Shown piece by piece: positions 34,018 through 43,237 of a stretch of 64,000 nucleotides of DNA. The position numbers and the translations under genes were made by a program. Numbering within the stretch: the first letter of the stretch is position 1; the number at the start of each line of letters is the position of its first letter. Under the pieces are notes generated by a model that was not told the origin of the DNA, did no database searches, and saw nothing but the letters and a program-made list of their open reading frames with translations. The stretch is from Streptomyces leeuwenhoekii. GTDB taxonomy: Bacteria > Actinomycetota > Actinomycetes > Streptomycetales > Streptomycetaceae. The DNA lies in NCBI RefSeq assembly GCF_001013905.1, contig NZ_LN831790.1, forward strand, positions 1,736,001 through 1,800,000, read 5' to 3'.

Positions 34018-34599
34018 TCACGGAACGGTGCGGGAGACGACGTACACCATCGGGCGGTCCGGGTCGGCCGTGTTGACGACTATGTCGTGCGTGGGGGCGG
34101 GGTTCTCCTGCTCGTGGACGAGGCCCTGCCAGGGGCCGGACCCGCTGAAGTCCCAGCCGGTGATCCGCTGGTCGCGGGCGCTGATGGTGATGCCGTCCCG
34201 CTCCAGGTCGCCCCGGTGGACGCCCACGCCCGCGAGGAAGGCGTCCAGCCCGGCGGCGTTGGTCTCGAACTGGACGTACAGGCGGCTGGTCTTCCAGTTG
34301 TTCGTCTCGTAGTACGCGACCTTGGCGGCGGGGTGCGGCACCGGCACCTGGTAGAGGCGGCGCTGGAGCTTCGACGGCCAGCCCGTGGTCAGGCCGGTCG
34401 CCGAGTACTTCTCCTCCTTGTCCCGGCCGCTGTCGCGGCTCTGGTTGGCGGAGATCACCAGATATCCGGCCGGGATGCCGATGAGCAGCACGATGATGAG
34501 GAGCGTCAGGGCCCGGCGGCGGATCACCCGGCGGCGCTCCCCGGCGGGCCTTGCGGGGCCCTCCGGCGAGCGGGACTGGTGCGGCAGGTCACCGGTCAC
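34018..34599 (-). CDS. Small single-pass membrane or secreted protein of unknown function
   Basis: 193 aa, starting with GTG 34599 overlapping the ROK kinase stop (GTGA), so translationally coupled. One membrane helix, RRALTLLIIVLLIGIPAGYLV, lies near residues 26-46 after an Arg-rich cytoplasmic leader. The remaining ~145 residues (VPVPHPAAKVAYYETNNWKT, GWDFSGSGPWQGLVHEQE) would be outside. I recognise no family. The coupling to a glucokinase gene is conserved-looking, but its meaning is unclear. Confidence 0.78.
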   Translation of the reverse strand: MTGDLPHQSRSPEGPARPAGERRRVIRRRALTLLIIVLLIGIPAGYLVISANQSRDSGRDKEEKYSATGLTTGWPSKLQRRLYQVPVPHPAAKVAYYETNNWKTSRLYVQFETNAAGLDAFLAGVGVHRGDLERDGITISARDQRITGWDFSGSGPWQGLVHEQENPAPTHDIVVNTADPDRPMVYVVSRTVP

Positions 34600-35744
34600 G
34601 ACGCCTCCCGGGCCGAGCGGCGGGCCTCCACGTACTTCTCGTACCGCTCGTGCCGCTCCACCCGGCGCCGCTTGGCCCGGCGGAAGCGGCGGGCGACCAG
34701 ACGGGCCAGGTCGGCGGCGCCGACCATGCCGGCCTCGGGGCCGAGCTGGGCGCGGACGATGCGGGCCTCGGGACGGTAGCCGCGGCCGGTGAGCTGGCGC
34801 CTGAAGGCGTCGCGCGCCGGGCCGATCAGCAGGTCGTCGGCCGCGCTGACCCCGCCGCCGATCACGAAGCAGGACGGGTCGAGGGCGGCGGCGAGGTTGG
34901 CGATGCCGACGCCGAGCCACTGCCCGATGTCCTGGAGCAGCTCGATGCACATGGCGTCGCCCTCGCGCGCCAGCTCGGTGATCATCGGGCCGGTGATGTC
35001 GGAGATCTGGCCCTTGACGTGCTCGATGATCCCGTACGCCACCGGCGAGTCGGCGGCGGCCAGTTCGCGGGCCTCCCGGACCAGGGCGTTGCCGGAGCTG
35101 TACTGCTCCCAGCAGCCGCGGTTGCCGCACGGGCAGCGGTGGCCGCCGGGGACGACCTGCATATGGCCGAACTCGCCGGCGACGCCGTACTTGCCCCGCT
35201 TGACCTGCCCGTCCTCCAGGATCGCGCCGCCGATACCGGTACCCAGCGTGATCATGACGAGGTGGTCCTCGCCGCGGCCGGCGCCGAAGCGCCACTCCGC
35301 CCAGGCGGCGGTGTTGGCGTCGTTGTCGACCAGGACCGGCACGGAGAGCCGGCCGGACAGGCGGTCCCGGAGGGGCTCGTTGCGCCAGGACAGATGGGGG
35401 GCGAACAGCACGCGGTTGCGGTCGGCGTCGACCCAGCCGGCCGCGCCGATGCCGACCGCGTGCACGTCGTGCCGGTCGGACAGGTCCAGGACCAGCTCGA
35501 CGATGGTGTCCTCGACGACCTTGGGGCTCTTGGACTTGTCCGGGGTCTCGGTGCGCAGCTTCTCCAGGATGTTGCCGTCGGCGTCGACGACGCCCGCCAT
35601 CACCTTGGTGCCGCCGATGTCGATACCGACGGTGGGCACGCGGGGCGCCGTCAGATGCGAGCGGCGCTCCCGGGTGCCCACCGTGCGCAGCACGGTGGCC
35701 CGGCGGGAGCCGATGGGGGCGGTGAGGTCGCGGTAGGTGCTCAT
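34596..35744 (-). CDS. ROK family glucokinase
   Basis: 382 aa. The N-terminal ~35 residues precede the kinase core, which starts TVGIDIGGTKVMAGVVDADG. The zinc and glucose-site motif is GEFGHMQVVPGGHRCPCGNR, ending GCWEQ. ITLGTGIGGAILEDG and VIGGGVSAADDLL complete the fold. It phosphorylates glucose or a related hexose with ATP. It lies 197 nt downstream of the sugar ABC operon on the same strand and probably handles sugar imported by it. A CCGTACG/CGTACGG inverted repeat sits just upstream. The basic C-terminal tail (RRFRRAKRRRVERHERYEKY) is longer than in most glucokinases. Confidence 0.88.
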   Translation of the reverse strand: MSTYRDLTAPIGSRRATVLRTVGTRERRSHLTAPRVPTVGIDIGGTKVMAGVVDADGNILEKLRTETPDKSKSPKVVEDTIVELVLDLSDRHDVHAVGIGAAGWVDADRNRVLFAPHLSWRNEPLRDRLSGRLSVPVLVDNDANTAAWAEWRFGAGRGEDHLVMITLGTGIGGAILEDGQVKRGKYGVAGEFGHMQVVPGGHRCPCGNRGCWEQYSSGNALVREARELAAADSPVAYGIIEHVKGQISDITGPMITELAREGDAMCIELLQDIGQWLGVGIANLAAALDPSCFVIGGGVSAADDLLIGPARDAFRRQLTGRGYRPEARIVRAQLGPEAGMVGAADLARLVARRFRRAKRRRVERHERYEKYVEARRSAREAS

Positions 35745-35758
35745 CGGGCCCGATTCTG

Positions 35759-35786
35759 CCGTACGCTCACGCTGCGTGTCGTACGG
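35759..35786. promoter_or_regulatory. Inverted repeat before ROK glucokinase
   Basis: CCGTACG (35759-35765) and CGTACGG (35780-35786), separated by 14 nt, lie within 45 nt of the ATG. It is a candidate operator; the 200-nt gap to the ABC operon leaves room for a separate promoter. Confidence 0.4.
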
Positions 35787-35941
35787 GGAGCGACGGGGCG
35801 GTGCGCGCGGCGGCGTCCGCGCGGGGCGGCGCGCCGGATCGCGCGCTTCCCCTTAGCCCCCGGCGGGTGTCCGCTTCGTCCCGGCGGGCGTCCGCCAGGG
35901 GTCCCGAGTCGCGGGCGGACGACGCGACTTCGCGGACGGCC

Positions 35942-36729
<788 letters not shown>

Positions 36730-36733
<4 letters not shown>

Positions 36734-37782
36734 TTGGTGGCCTCCGCGCGCTTGCGGACCCAGGCGTTGAGCAGGGTCGCGAGGAGCAGCATGGCTCCGA
36801 GGAAGAACTTGAACCAGTCCGGGTTCCACTCGGCGAAGACGATGCCCTTGCTGGTCATGCCGAACAGCAGCGCGCCGACCGCCGAGCCGATGGCGCTGCC
36901 GTAGCCGCCGGTGATCAGACAGCCGCCGATGACGGCGGCGATGATGTAGGTCAGCTCGTTCCCGACACCCTCGCCGGACTGCACGACGTCGTACGAGAAG
37001 AGCAGGTGCTGGCCGGCGACCCAGGCGCCGAAGGCCACGCCCATGTAGAGACCGATCTTGGTCTTGTTCACGGGGACGCCGACGGCGCGGGCCGCGTCCT
37101 TGTTGCCGCCGACCGCGAAGATCCAGTTGCCCGCGCGGGTGCGCAGCAGGATCCAGCTCGCGACGGCGACCAGGGCGAGCCACCACACGATGGTGATCTT
37201 GATGGCGACGTCGCCGACGGTGAACGTCGAGGCGAAGACCTCACGGGCGGACGGGAAGCCCTCCATGTCGGCGATGGTCTTGGTGGAGACGGTCCCGTCG
37301 ATCAGCTTGGTGAAGCCGAGGTTCATGCCGGTCAGCATCAGGAAGGTGCCGAGCGTGATGATGAAGCTCGGCAGTCTCGTCCGGGTCAGCATGAAGCCGT
37401 TGAAGGCGCCGATCGCCAGGGTGACCAGCAGGGAGACCCCGACGCCGACCCAGACGTTGGCGGTCATCTGGTAGCTGAACATCGACGACACCAGCGCCGA
37501 CGTGGTGACCATGACACCGGCGGACAGGTCGAACTCCCCGCCGATCATCAGCAGCGCGACGGGCACCGCCATGATGCCGATGGTGGAGGCGGCGTAGAGC
37601 ACCGTGCTGAGGCTGGAGGCGCGCAGGAAGCTGTCGGCGGTCAGGGCGAAGAACACGAAGACCGCGAGGGCGCCGACGACCGAGCCGAGCTCGGGACGGC
37701 CCAGCAGCTTGCGCAGCGGCGAGGTCCGAAGAATCCTTTCGTCCCTCTCGGCGGAGGGCTTCGCGTCGATGGTGGCGCTCAT
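36730..37782 (-). CDS. Sugar ABC transporter permease (RbsC/CUT2 type)
   Basis: 350 aa with about ten membrane helices (for example [20 protein letters not shown] near residue 35 and [20 protein letters not shown]). [20 protein letters not shown] and [20 protein letters not shown] are typical BPD_transp_2 permease motifs. The start ATG 37782 overlaps the binding-protein stop (ATGA). It sits between the lipoprotein and ATPase genes in one operon. Confidence 0.92.
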
Positions 37783-38783
37783 CGCGTCCCCCGCTTGGTG
37801 AAGTCCGCCAGCGCGTCGGCCTCGTCCTTGGTGATGATCTGCGGGCCGGTGAGCACCGGCCGGCCGCCGCCGAGGACGTCGGCGTTGTACTTGTACAGCC
37901 ACAGCAGGTCGACCGCCTGGTAGCCCTGGAGGTAGGGCTGCTGGTCGACGGCGAACCCGAGGGTGCCGTCCTTCAGCCCGGCGGCCACCTTGGCGTTCAG
38001 GTCGAAGGTGTCGATCTCGGCGTCGCTGTTCGCGCCCTGCTTGGCCTTCACCGCGGTGTCGGCGTAGGGGGCGCCGAGCGTGACGACGGCGTCGATGGAC
38101 TTGTCCGTCTGGAGCTTGGCCTCGATGGCGGACTGGACGTCCGGCATGCTGGTGCCGTTGACGTACAGCCGCTGGACGGTGCCGTCGAAGGTCTTCTCCA
38201 CGCCGTCGCACCGCTGTTCGTGGCCGACGTTGCCCTGCTCGTGCAGGACGCAGACCGCCTTCTTCCGCTTCCGCTCGTTCAGCCGCTCGCCGACCGCCTC
38301 GCCGGCGATCGTCTCGTCCTGGCCGATGTGGGTGAGCGCGCCGAACTCCTTGGACTCGGCCGACCCGGAGTTCACGGTGATCACCGGGATGCCCGCCTTG
38401 CGGGCACGGGCGACGGCCGCCTTCATCGCGTCGGGCTTGGCGAGCGTGACGATGATCCCGTCGACCTTCTTGTCGACGGCCGCGTCCACGAGCTGCGCCT
38501 GCTGCTGCGCCTCGTCGTCGTGCGAGTAGAGGAAGTTGATGTTGTCCTTGACGGCGGCCTGCTCGGCGCCGCTCTGGACGATGTCCCAGAACGTGTCGCC
38601 ATCACCGGAGTGGGTGATCATCGCGAAGGTCCAGCGCGGCGTGTTCACCGCCGCCTTGCCCTGGGCCGCCGCGGCCTTGCGGGCGTCCTCGGCGCGCTTG
38701 CCGCCGGTGCTGCTGCATCCGGCGAGCGACAGCGACAGCGCTCCTGCCACCGCGATGCCTACCCAGGTCCGAAACCGTGCCAC
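37779..38783 (-). CDS. Sugar-binding lipoprotein (periplasmic-binding family 4)
   Basis: 334 aa from GTG 38783, with AAGAAGGGC upstream. The signal ends in lipobox LAGC (~residue 23), so it is a membrane-anchored lipoprotein. The body is ribose/galactose-type (RWTFAMITHSGDGDTFWDIV, LVDAAVDKKVDGIIVTLAKP, IGQDETIAGEAVGERLNERK, IDAVVTLGAPYADTAVKAKQ). It begins the operon. Two TTGTC...ACAT motifs lie in the 150 nt upstream, shared with the dehydrogenase promoter, so the GntR regulator probably governs both. Confidence 0.92.
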   Translation of the reverse strand: MARFRTWVGIAVAGALSLSLAGCSSTGGKRAEDARKAAAAQGKAAVNTPRWTFAMITHSGDGDTFWDIVQSGAEQAAVKDNINFLYSHDDEAQQQAQLVDAAVDKKVDGIIVTLAKPDAMKAAVARARKAGIPVITVNSGSAESKEFGALTHIGQDETIAGEAVGERLNERKRKKAVCVLHEQGNVGHEQRCDGVEKTFDGTVQRLYVNGTSMPDVQSAIEAKLQTDKSIDAVVTLGAPYADTAVKAKQGANSDAEIDTFDLNAKVAAGLKDGTLGFAVDQQPYLQGYQAVDLLWLYKYNADVLGGGRPVLTGPQIITKDEADALADFTKRGTR

Positions 38784-38854
38784 GAGGCCGTGCCCTTCTT
38801 GCCGTGCTCTGTCGTAGGTGGGGGGCCGGCTCTCCGGCCGGCCGCAAACGCCCC

Positions 38855-38870
38855 ATTGTCGGACATGGGC
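38855..38870. promoter_or_regulatory. Candidate GntR operator A
   Basis: ATTGTCGGACATGGGC, 72 nt before the binding-protein GTG. It closely resembles TTGTCCGGACATGGAC in the regulator/dehydrogenase intergenic region. Confidence 0.5.
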
Positions 38871-38903
38871 CTTCGAGGCCACACCTCCGGGGAGCATACG
38901 CCA

Positions 38904-38927
38904 GTCACTTTGTCATTACATCAGGAC
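38904..38927. promoter_or_regulatory. Candidate GntR operator B
   Basis: Begins GTCACTTTGTC and continues with TACATC and GGAC at the same spacing as the copy at 39890-39911. It lies upstream of the sugar ABC operon. Confidence 0.5.
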
Positions 38928-39081
38928 CAGATCGTCGACGGTTCGCGGGCTCCCGACCGGAGCGGGAGGGGCCGTGGGCGGACGGGCGGAGACCGGCGAC
39001 CGGCGACCGGATGACCGAACGAAGACGGGCGACGACCGGACCGGACCGACGGCGGCGGCCGGGCGCCCGGCACGGCACCTT

Positions 39082-39819
39082 TCACGACCGCACGAGCAAC
39101 TGGAACTCGAAGGAGTACCGGGACGGCCGGTAGATGTGGGTGGCGAACTCCACCGCGCGCCCGGTGTCGTCGAAGGTGGTGCGCTCCATGGTCAGCAGCG
39201 GGGCGCCCTCCACCTCGCCGAGCCGCTCCCCCTCGGCGGCGGTGGCCGCGCGGGCGCCGATGGACTGGCGGGCGCTGTGCAGCGTGATCCCCGCGGCCCG
39301 CATCAGCCGGTACAGGCCGGTGGCCTCCAGTTGCCCGGTGCCGAGATCGAGCAGGCCGGGCGGGAGGAAGTTGCACAGGTACGCCATCGGCTCCCCGTGC
39401 GCCAGCCGCAGCCGCTCCACCCGGTGCACATCACCGCCCTCGGGGACGGCGAGGGCGGCCGCGACCGCCGCGGTCGCCGGGACCACCGTGTTGACCAGCA
39501 CCTTGGTGGCCGGGCGCTGCCCCGCCGCCTCCAGGTCGTCGTAGAGGCTGCTGAGCTCCAAGGGGCGCTTGACCCTGCTGTGCACGACCTGGGTGCCGAC
39601 CCCGCGGCGGCGCACCAGCAGGCCCTTGTCGACGAGCGACTGGATGGCCTGGCGGACGGTGGGCCGCGACAGGCCGAGACGCGCGGCCAGTTCGATCTCG
39701 TTGCCCAGCAGGCTGCCGGGCGTCAGGTCCCCGCGCTCGATCGCCGCCTCCAGCCGCTGCGCCAGCTGGAAGTACAGCGGCACCGGGCTGCCGCGGTCCA
39801 CGGTGAGGTCGAGCGACAC
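39082..39819 (-). CDS. GntR/HutC family transcriptional regulator
   Basis: 245 aa. The winged helix is at residues ~15-75 (PLYFQLAQRLEAAIERGDLT, LAARLGLSRPTVRQAIQSLV). The C-terminal UTRA effector domain has VHRVERLRLAHGEPMAYLCN and a YRPSRYSFEFQLLV end. GTG 39819 was chosen because GAAGGGG lies 8 nt upstream; GTG 39846 is in frame. It is divergent from the dehydrogenase gene and faces the end-adjacent ABC operon promoter. It probably represses both until a sugar phosphate or similar ligand binds UTRA; this is inferred. Confidence 0.9.
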   Translation of the reverse strand: MSLDLTVDRGSPVPLYFQLAQRLEAAIERGDLTPGSLLGNEIELAARLGLSRPTVRQAIQSLVDKGLLVRRRGVGTQVVHSRVKRPLELSSLYDDLEAAGQRPATKVLVNTVVPATAAVAAALAVPEGGDVHRVERLRLAHGEPMAYLCNFLPPGLLDLGTGQLEATGLYRLMRAAGITLHSARQSIGARAATAAEGERLGEVEGAPLLTMERTTFDDTGRAVEFATHIYRPSRYSFEFQLLVRS

Positions 39820-39889
39820 GGTCGGGGCCCCTTCTGATTTCGGCACGGCCCGAGCGTAGCTCCGTGCGCTGATGACGGGAAGTCGTGTA

Positions 39890-39911
39890 GTCACGTTGTC
39901 CGGACATGGAC
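39890..39911. promoter_or_regulatory. Candidate GntR operator C
   Basis: GTCACGTTGTCCGGACATGG, containing the palindrome TGTCCGGACA. It lies in the 129-nt divergent region between the GntR gene and the dehydrogenase gene. Confidence 0.55.
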
Positions 39912-39948
39912 ATTGACAGGAGGCGGGCCCCGAGCCCACTTTGTTGAG

Positions 39949-40971
39949 ATGCGCATCGGGGTCATCGGTACGGGTCGCATCGGCACCATCCACGCGAACA
40001 CCCTCAGCCGCCATCGCGACGTCGGCTCGCTGATCCTGACGGACGCGGACGCCGCGCGTGCCCAGCACCTGGCGCAGCGGCTGGGCGAGACGGCGGCGCC
40101 GGGGGCGGACGAGATCTTTCGGTGGGGTGTGGACGCCGTGGTGATCGCGACGGCGACCGCGGCCCACGCCGAGCTGATCGGCCGGGCGGCCAGCTCCGGG
40201 CTGCCGGTCTTCTGCGAGAAGCCCATCGCCCTGGATCTGCCGGGCACGCTGCAGGCGCTCGCGGAGGTGGAGGCGGCCGGGACGGTCCTGCAGATGGGTT
40301 TCCAGCGCCGCTTCGACACGGGTTACACGGGGGCGCGGGAGGCGTTACGGTCCGGGCGGCTCGGCCGGCTGCACACCGTCCGCGCGCTGACGAGCGACCG
40401 GGAGCCGCCGCCGGCGGCCTATCTGCCGGTCTCCGGGGGGCTGTACCGCGACACGCTGATCCATGACTTCGACATCCTGCGCTGGGTGACCGGGCAGGAG
40501 GTCGTGGACGTGTACGCGGCCGGCTCCGACGCCGGTCCGCCGGTCTTCCGCGCGGCGGGCGACATCGACACGGGCGCGGCGCTGCTCACCCTGGCCGACG
40601 GCACGCTCGCCACGGCGACCGCGACACGGCTGAACGGCGCGGGCTACGACGTCCGCATGGAACTGGCCGGCGAGCTGGACCAGATCGTCGTCGGCCTGGA
40701 CGACCGTACGCCGATCGCCTCCATCGAGCCGGCCGGGCCGCCGGCCGCCGACAAGCCGTGGACGGGGTTCGTGGACCGCTTCCGGCCCGCCTACGAGGCG
40801 GAGCTGTCGGCCTTCGTCGAGGTGGTGCGCGGCGAGCGGCCCAACCCCTGCGACGGGCGCGAGGCGTTGCAGGCCCTGCGGATCGCGGAGGCGTGCGAGC
40901 TGTCCCGGCGGGAGCGCCGGCCGGTCCGCCTGGCGGAGATCGCGGGCGCGGCGGAGTCCCTGCCGGGGTGA
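39949..40971 (+). CDS. Gfo/Idh/MocA family dehydrogenase (inositol 2-dehydrogenase-like)
   Basis: 340 aa. The NAD-binding start is MRIGVIGTGRIGTIHANTLS. FCEKPIALDLPGT (Lys of the EKP motif, ~residue 93) and the HDFDILRW segment are catalytic-site signatures. It oxidises a polyol or sugar with NAD+. The MRIGVIGTGRIG start and QMGFQRRFDTGY are close to inositol 2-dehydrogenases. With the adjacent CUT2 importer and GntR regulator this suggests myo-inositol or a similar polyol; that is inference. ATG 39949 has no good SD within 12 nt; GGAGG is 25 nt upstream. Confidence 0.88.
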   Translation: MRIGVIGTGRIGTIHANTLSRHRDVGSLILTDADAARAQHLAQRLGETAAPGADEIFRWGVDAVVIATATAAHAELIGRAASSGLPVFCEKPIALDLPGTLQALAEVEAAGTVLQMGFQRRFDTGYTGAREALRSGRLGRLHTVRALTSDREPPPAAYLPVSGGLYRDTLIHDFDILRWVTGQEVVDVYAAGSDAGPPVFRAAGDIDTGAALLTLADGTLATATATRLNGAGYDVRMELAGELDQIVVGLDDRTPIASIEPAGPPAADKPWTGFVDRFRPAYEAELSAFVEVVRGERPNPCDGREALQALRIAEACELSRRERRPVRLAEIAGAAESLPG

Positions 40972-41090
40972 GCCGCCGGGGGTCGCCGGCACCCGACCGC
41001 CGCCCGGCCCGGCCGCGGGGCGGGAACACGGCAGGAACGGCCCCGAGCGCCCGAGTGACCGGAGCAGCCGGTCTCCGCGCCGGGAGGCGC

Positions 41091-41120
41091 CGGGCCGGGA
41101 CGGGCCGGGACGGGCCGGGA
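41091..41120. repeat. Three perfect 10-bp tandem repeats
   Basis: CGGGCCGGGA occurs three times at 41091-41120, between the dehydrogenase and P450 gene ends. The 201-nt gap otherwise has nothing clear. Confidence 0.85.
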
Positions 41121-41172
41121 CGGGAACGACACGCGGTCGACAGGGCGCCGGCCCCGCTGCCGCGCGGGTCGC

Positions 41173-42357
41173 TCACCAGCGCACCGGCAGGCTGCGCACC
41201 CCCCGTATCAGCGTGCCCGGCAGCCAGTCGCCGGGTGGGCCGTCGAGGGACAGGCCGGGCGCGCGCTCGAGCAGGGACCGGATCGCCGTACGGGCCTCCA
41301 GGCGGGCCAGCGGGGCGCCCAGGCAGTAGTGGACGCCGTGGCCGAAGGCGAGGTGGCCACGGGTGTCGCGGTGGATGTCGAAGCGGTCGGGCCCGGGGTA
41401 GCGGCCCGGGTCGCGGTCGGCGGCGGTGAGGCCGATCATCACCGTCTCGCCCGTCGCTACCGGTACGCCGCCGATCTCCAGCGGCTCGGCGGCGTACCGG
41501 AAGGTCGCGTTCTCCACCGGCCCCTCGTAACGCAGCGTCTCCTCCACCACCGCGTCGGCCAGGCCCGGGTCGGCGCGCACGGCCGCGAGCTGGCCGGGGT
41601 GCCGCAGCAGGGTCAGGACGGCGTTGGTGATGAGGTTGACCGTCGTCTCGTGGCCCGCGATCAGCAGCAGATAGGCCATGCCCCGCAGTTCCTCGGGCGA
41701 CAGCCGGTCGCCGTCGTCGGCGGTGGTGCGGATGAGGTCGCTCAGCAGATCGCCGCCGGGTCCGGCGCACCGTTTGTCCTCGATCAGCCCGGTGAGGTAG
41801 GCGGCGAACCGCTCGACCGCGTCGCGCTCACTGTCGGGGCTGGTGGGCGCGACCACCTCCGTCGACATCTTCCGGAAGGCCGCGCGGTCCGTCTCGGGCA
41901 CGCCCAGCAGTTCGCAGATCACACTGATCGGCAGTGGGTAGGCGAAGGACTCCACGAGGTCGGCGCGGCCGTGCGGCAGCATGGTGTCGAGCAGGTCGTC
42001 GGTGATGTGCCGTACGCGCGGCGCCAGTTCCCGGACCCGGCGCGCGGTGAAGGCGCGCGAGACGAGTCCGCGCAGCCGGGTGTGCCGGGGCGGGTCGGCG
42101 AGCAGAAGGTGCTTCCCGATCAGCTCCTCGTCCAGGAAGGTCGCGCCGATCCCGCCCGGGTCCTTGGCCAGGCGCGGATCGGCCAGCGCCGCCCGGGCCT
42201 CCTCGTACCCGACGACCAGCCAGGTCGGGTGCGCGTCGTCGGGGGCGGGCAGCCGTACGCGGTGGACGGGGCCCCGGGCGCGCAGTTCGGCGTAGACCGG
42301 GTGCGGGTCGGTGCGGAAGGCGTCGCCGTACCCACCCAGGTCGATGACTTCCGGCAT
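41173..42357 (-). CDS. Cytochrome P450
   Basis: 394 aa, a usual bacterial class I length. The I-helix oxygen motif is AGHETTVNL, the K-helix ExxR is EETLRYEGPVEN, and the heme thiolate is Cys345 in FGHGVHYCLGAPLARLEA. It hydroxylates a small organic substrate with electrons from a ferredoxin. No ferredoxin gene is adjacent, so the partner is supplied elsewhere. ATG 42357 has GAGGGGGG upstream. It sits alone beside a two-component pair, and the substrate is unknown. HHV-like tailoring in a biosynthetic cluster is not supported by its neighbours. Confidence 0.93.
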   Translation of the reverse strand: MPEVIDLGGYGDAFRTDPHPVYAELRARGPVHRVRLPAPDDAHPTWLVVGYEEARAALADPRLAKDPGGIGATFLDEELIGKHLLLADPPRHTRLRGLVSRAFTARRVRELAPRVRHITDDLLDTMLPHGRADLVESFAYPLPISVICELLGVPETDRAAFRKMSTEVVAPTSPDSERDAVERFAAYLTGLIEDKRCAGPGGDLLSDLIRTTADDGDRLSPEELRGMAYLLLIAGHETTVNLITNAVLTLLRHPGQLAAVRADPGLADAVVEETLRYEGPVENATFRYAAEPLEIGGVPVATGETVMIGLTAADRDPGRYPGPDRFDIHRDTRGHLAFGHGVHYCLGAPLARLEARTAIRSLLERAPGLSLDGPPGDWLPGTLIRGVRSLPVRW

Positions 42358-42438
42358 GGTGATCCCCCCTCTCCCCCGTCCAACGCACGACGGCACCCAT
42401 CGGTGCCCGGCCGCGGCGTCCGCTGCCGTCCGCTGCCG

Positions 42439-43128
42439 TCAGTGTCTGCCGGGCCCGTCCGCACCGCTCTCGTCCAGCAGGCCGGCGTCGTGCACCAGCA
42501 GCGCGATCTGGACCCGGTTGCCGAGGTCCAGCTTGGCCAGGACGCGGGAGACATGGGCCTTGACCGTGGCCACGCTCATGAACAGTCCGGCGGAGATCTC
42601 GGCGTTGGCCAGGCCCCGGCCGACGGCGACGGCGACCTCGCGTTCTCGGTCGTTGAGGACGGCGAGGCGCTCACGCGCGCGGGAGCGCCGGGCGCCGGCG
42701 GCGAAACCGGCCGCCTGCCGCATCACCTGGCGGGTGACGGCGGGCGACAGGACGGGATCGCCGGCCGCCACCCGGCGCACGGCGTCGACGATCTCGGCGG
42801 GCGGGGTGTCCTTGAGGAGGAAACCGGCGGCCCCCGCGCGCAGGGCTCGCAGCACCTGCTCGTCGGCGTGGAAGGTGGTGAGGACCACGACCTGCGGGGC
42901 GTCCTCACGCGTCAGCAGCAGTTCGGTGGCGGTCAGTCCGTCCACGGCCGGCATGCGGATGTCCATCAGGACGACGTCCGGCCGGGTGCGCTCGACCAGC
43001 GCCGCGACCTCCGCGCCGTCGGCGGCCTCGCCGACGATCTCGATGTCGTCGGCGCCGCCCAGCATGAAGGACAGCCCGGCCCGCACCAGCGGATCGTCGT
43101 CGACGAGCAGCACTCTGATCGCAGTCAT
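42439..43128 (-). CDS. LuxR/NarL family response regulator
   Basis: 229 aa. The receiver domain has acidic pocket DDD near residue 10 (IRVLLVDDDPLVRAGLSFML), the phosphoacceptor Asp in PDVVLMDIRMPAVDG (~residue 55), and Lys in FLLKDTPP. The C-terminal LuxR-type HTH reads LNDREREVAVAVGRGLANAE. It acts with the sensor kinase encoded 109 nt upstream on the same strand. Target genes are unknown. Confidence 0.92.
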   Translation of the reverse strand: MTAIRVLLVDDDPLVRAGLSFMLGGADDIEIVGEAADGAEVAALVERTRPDVVLMDIRMPAVDGLTATELLLTREDAPQVVVLTTFHADEQVLRALRAGAAGFLLKDTPPAEIVDAVRRVAAGDPVLSPAVTRQVMRQAAGFAAGARRSRARERLAVLNDREREVAVAVGRGLANAEISAGLFMSVATVKAHVSRVLAKLDLGNRVQIALLVHDAGLLDESGADGPGRH

Positions 43129-43237
43129 GGCCTCACGTAATCACGGTCGGCGGGCAAGGGGGCGGGCCCGCGGGGTTCCGGCACCACGGAGGGTGCGGCG
43201 CGGCGGCACTCGCGCGGGACATCGCGCGGGGGCCGGT

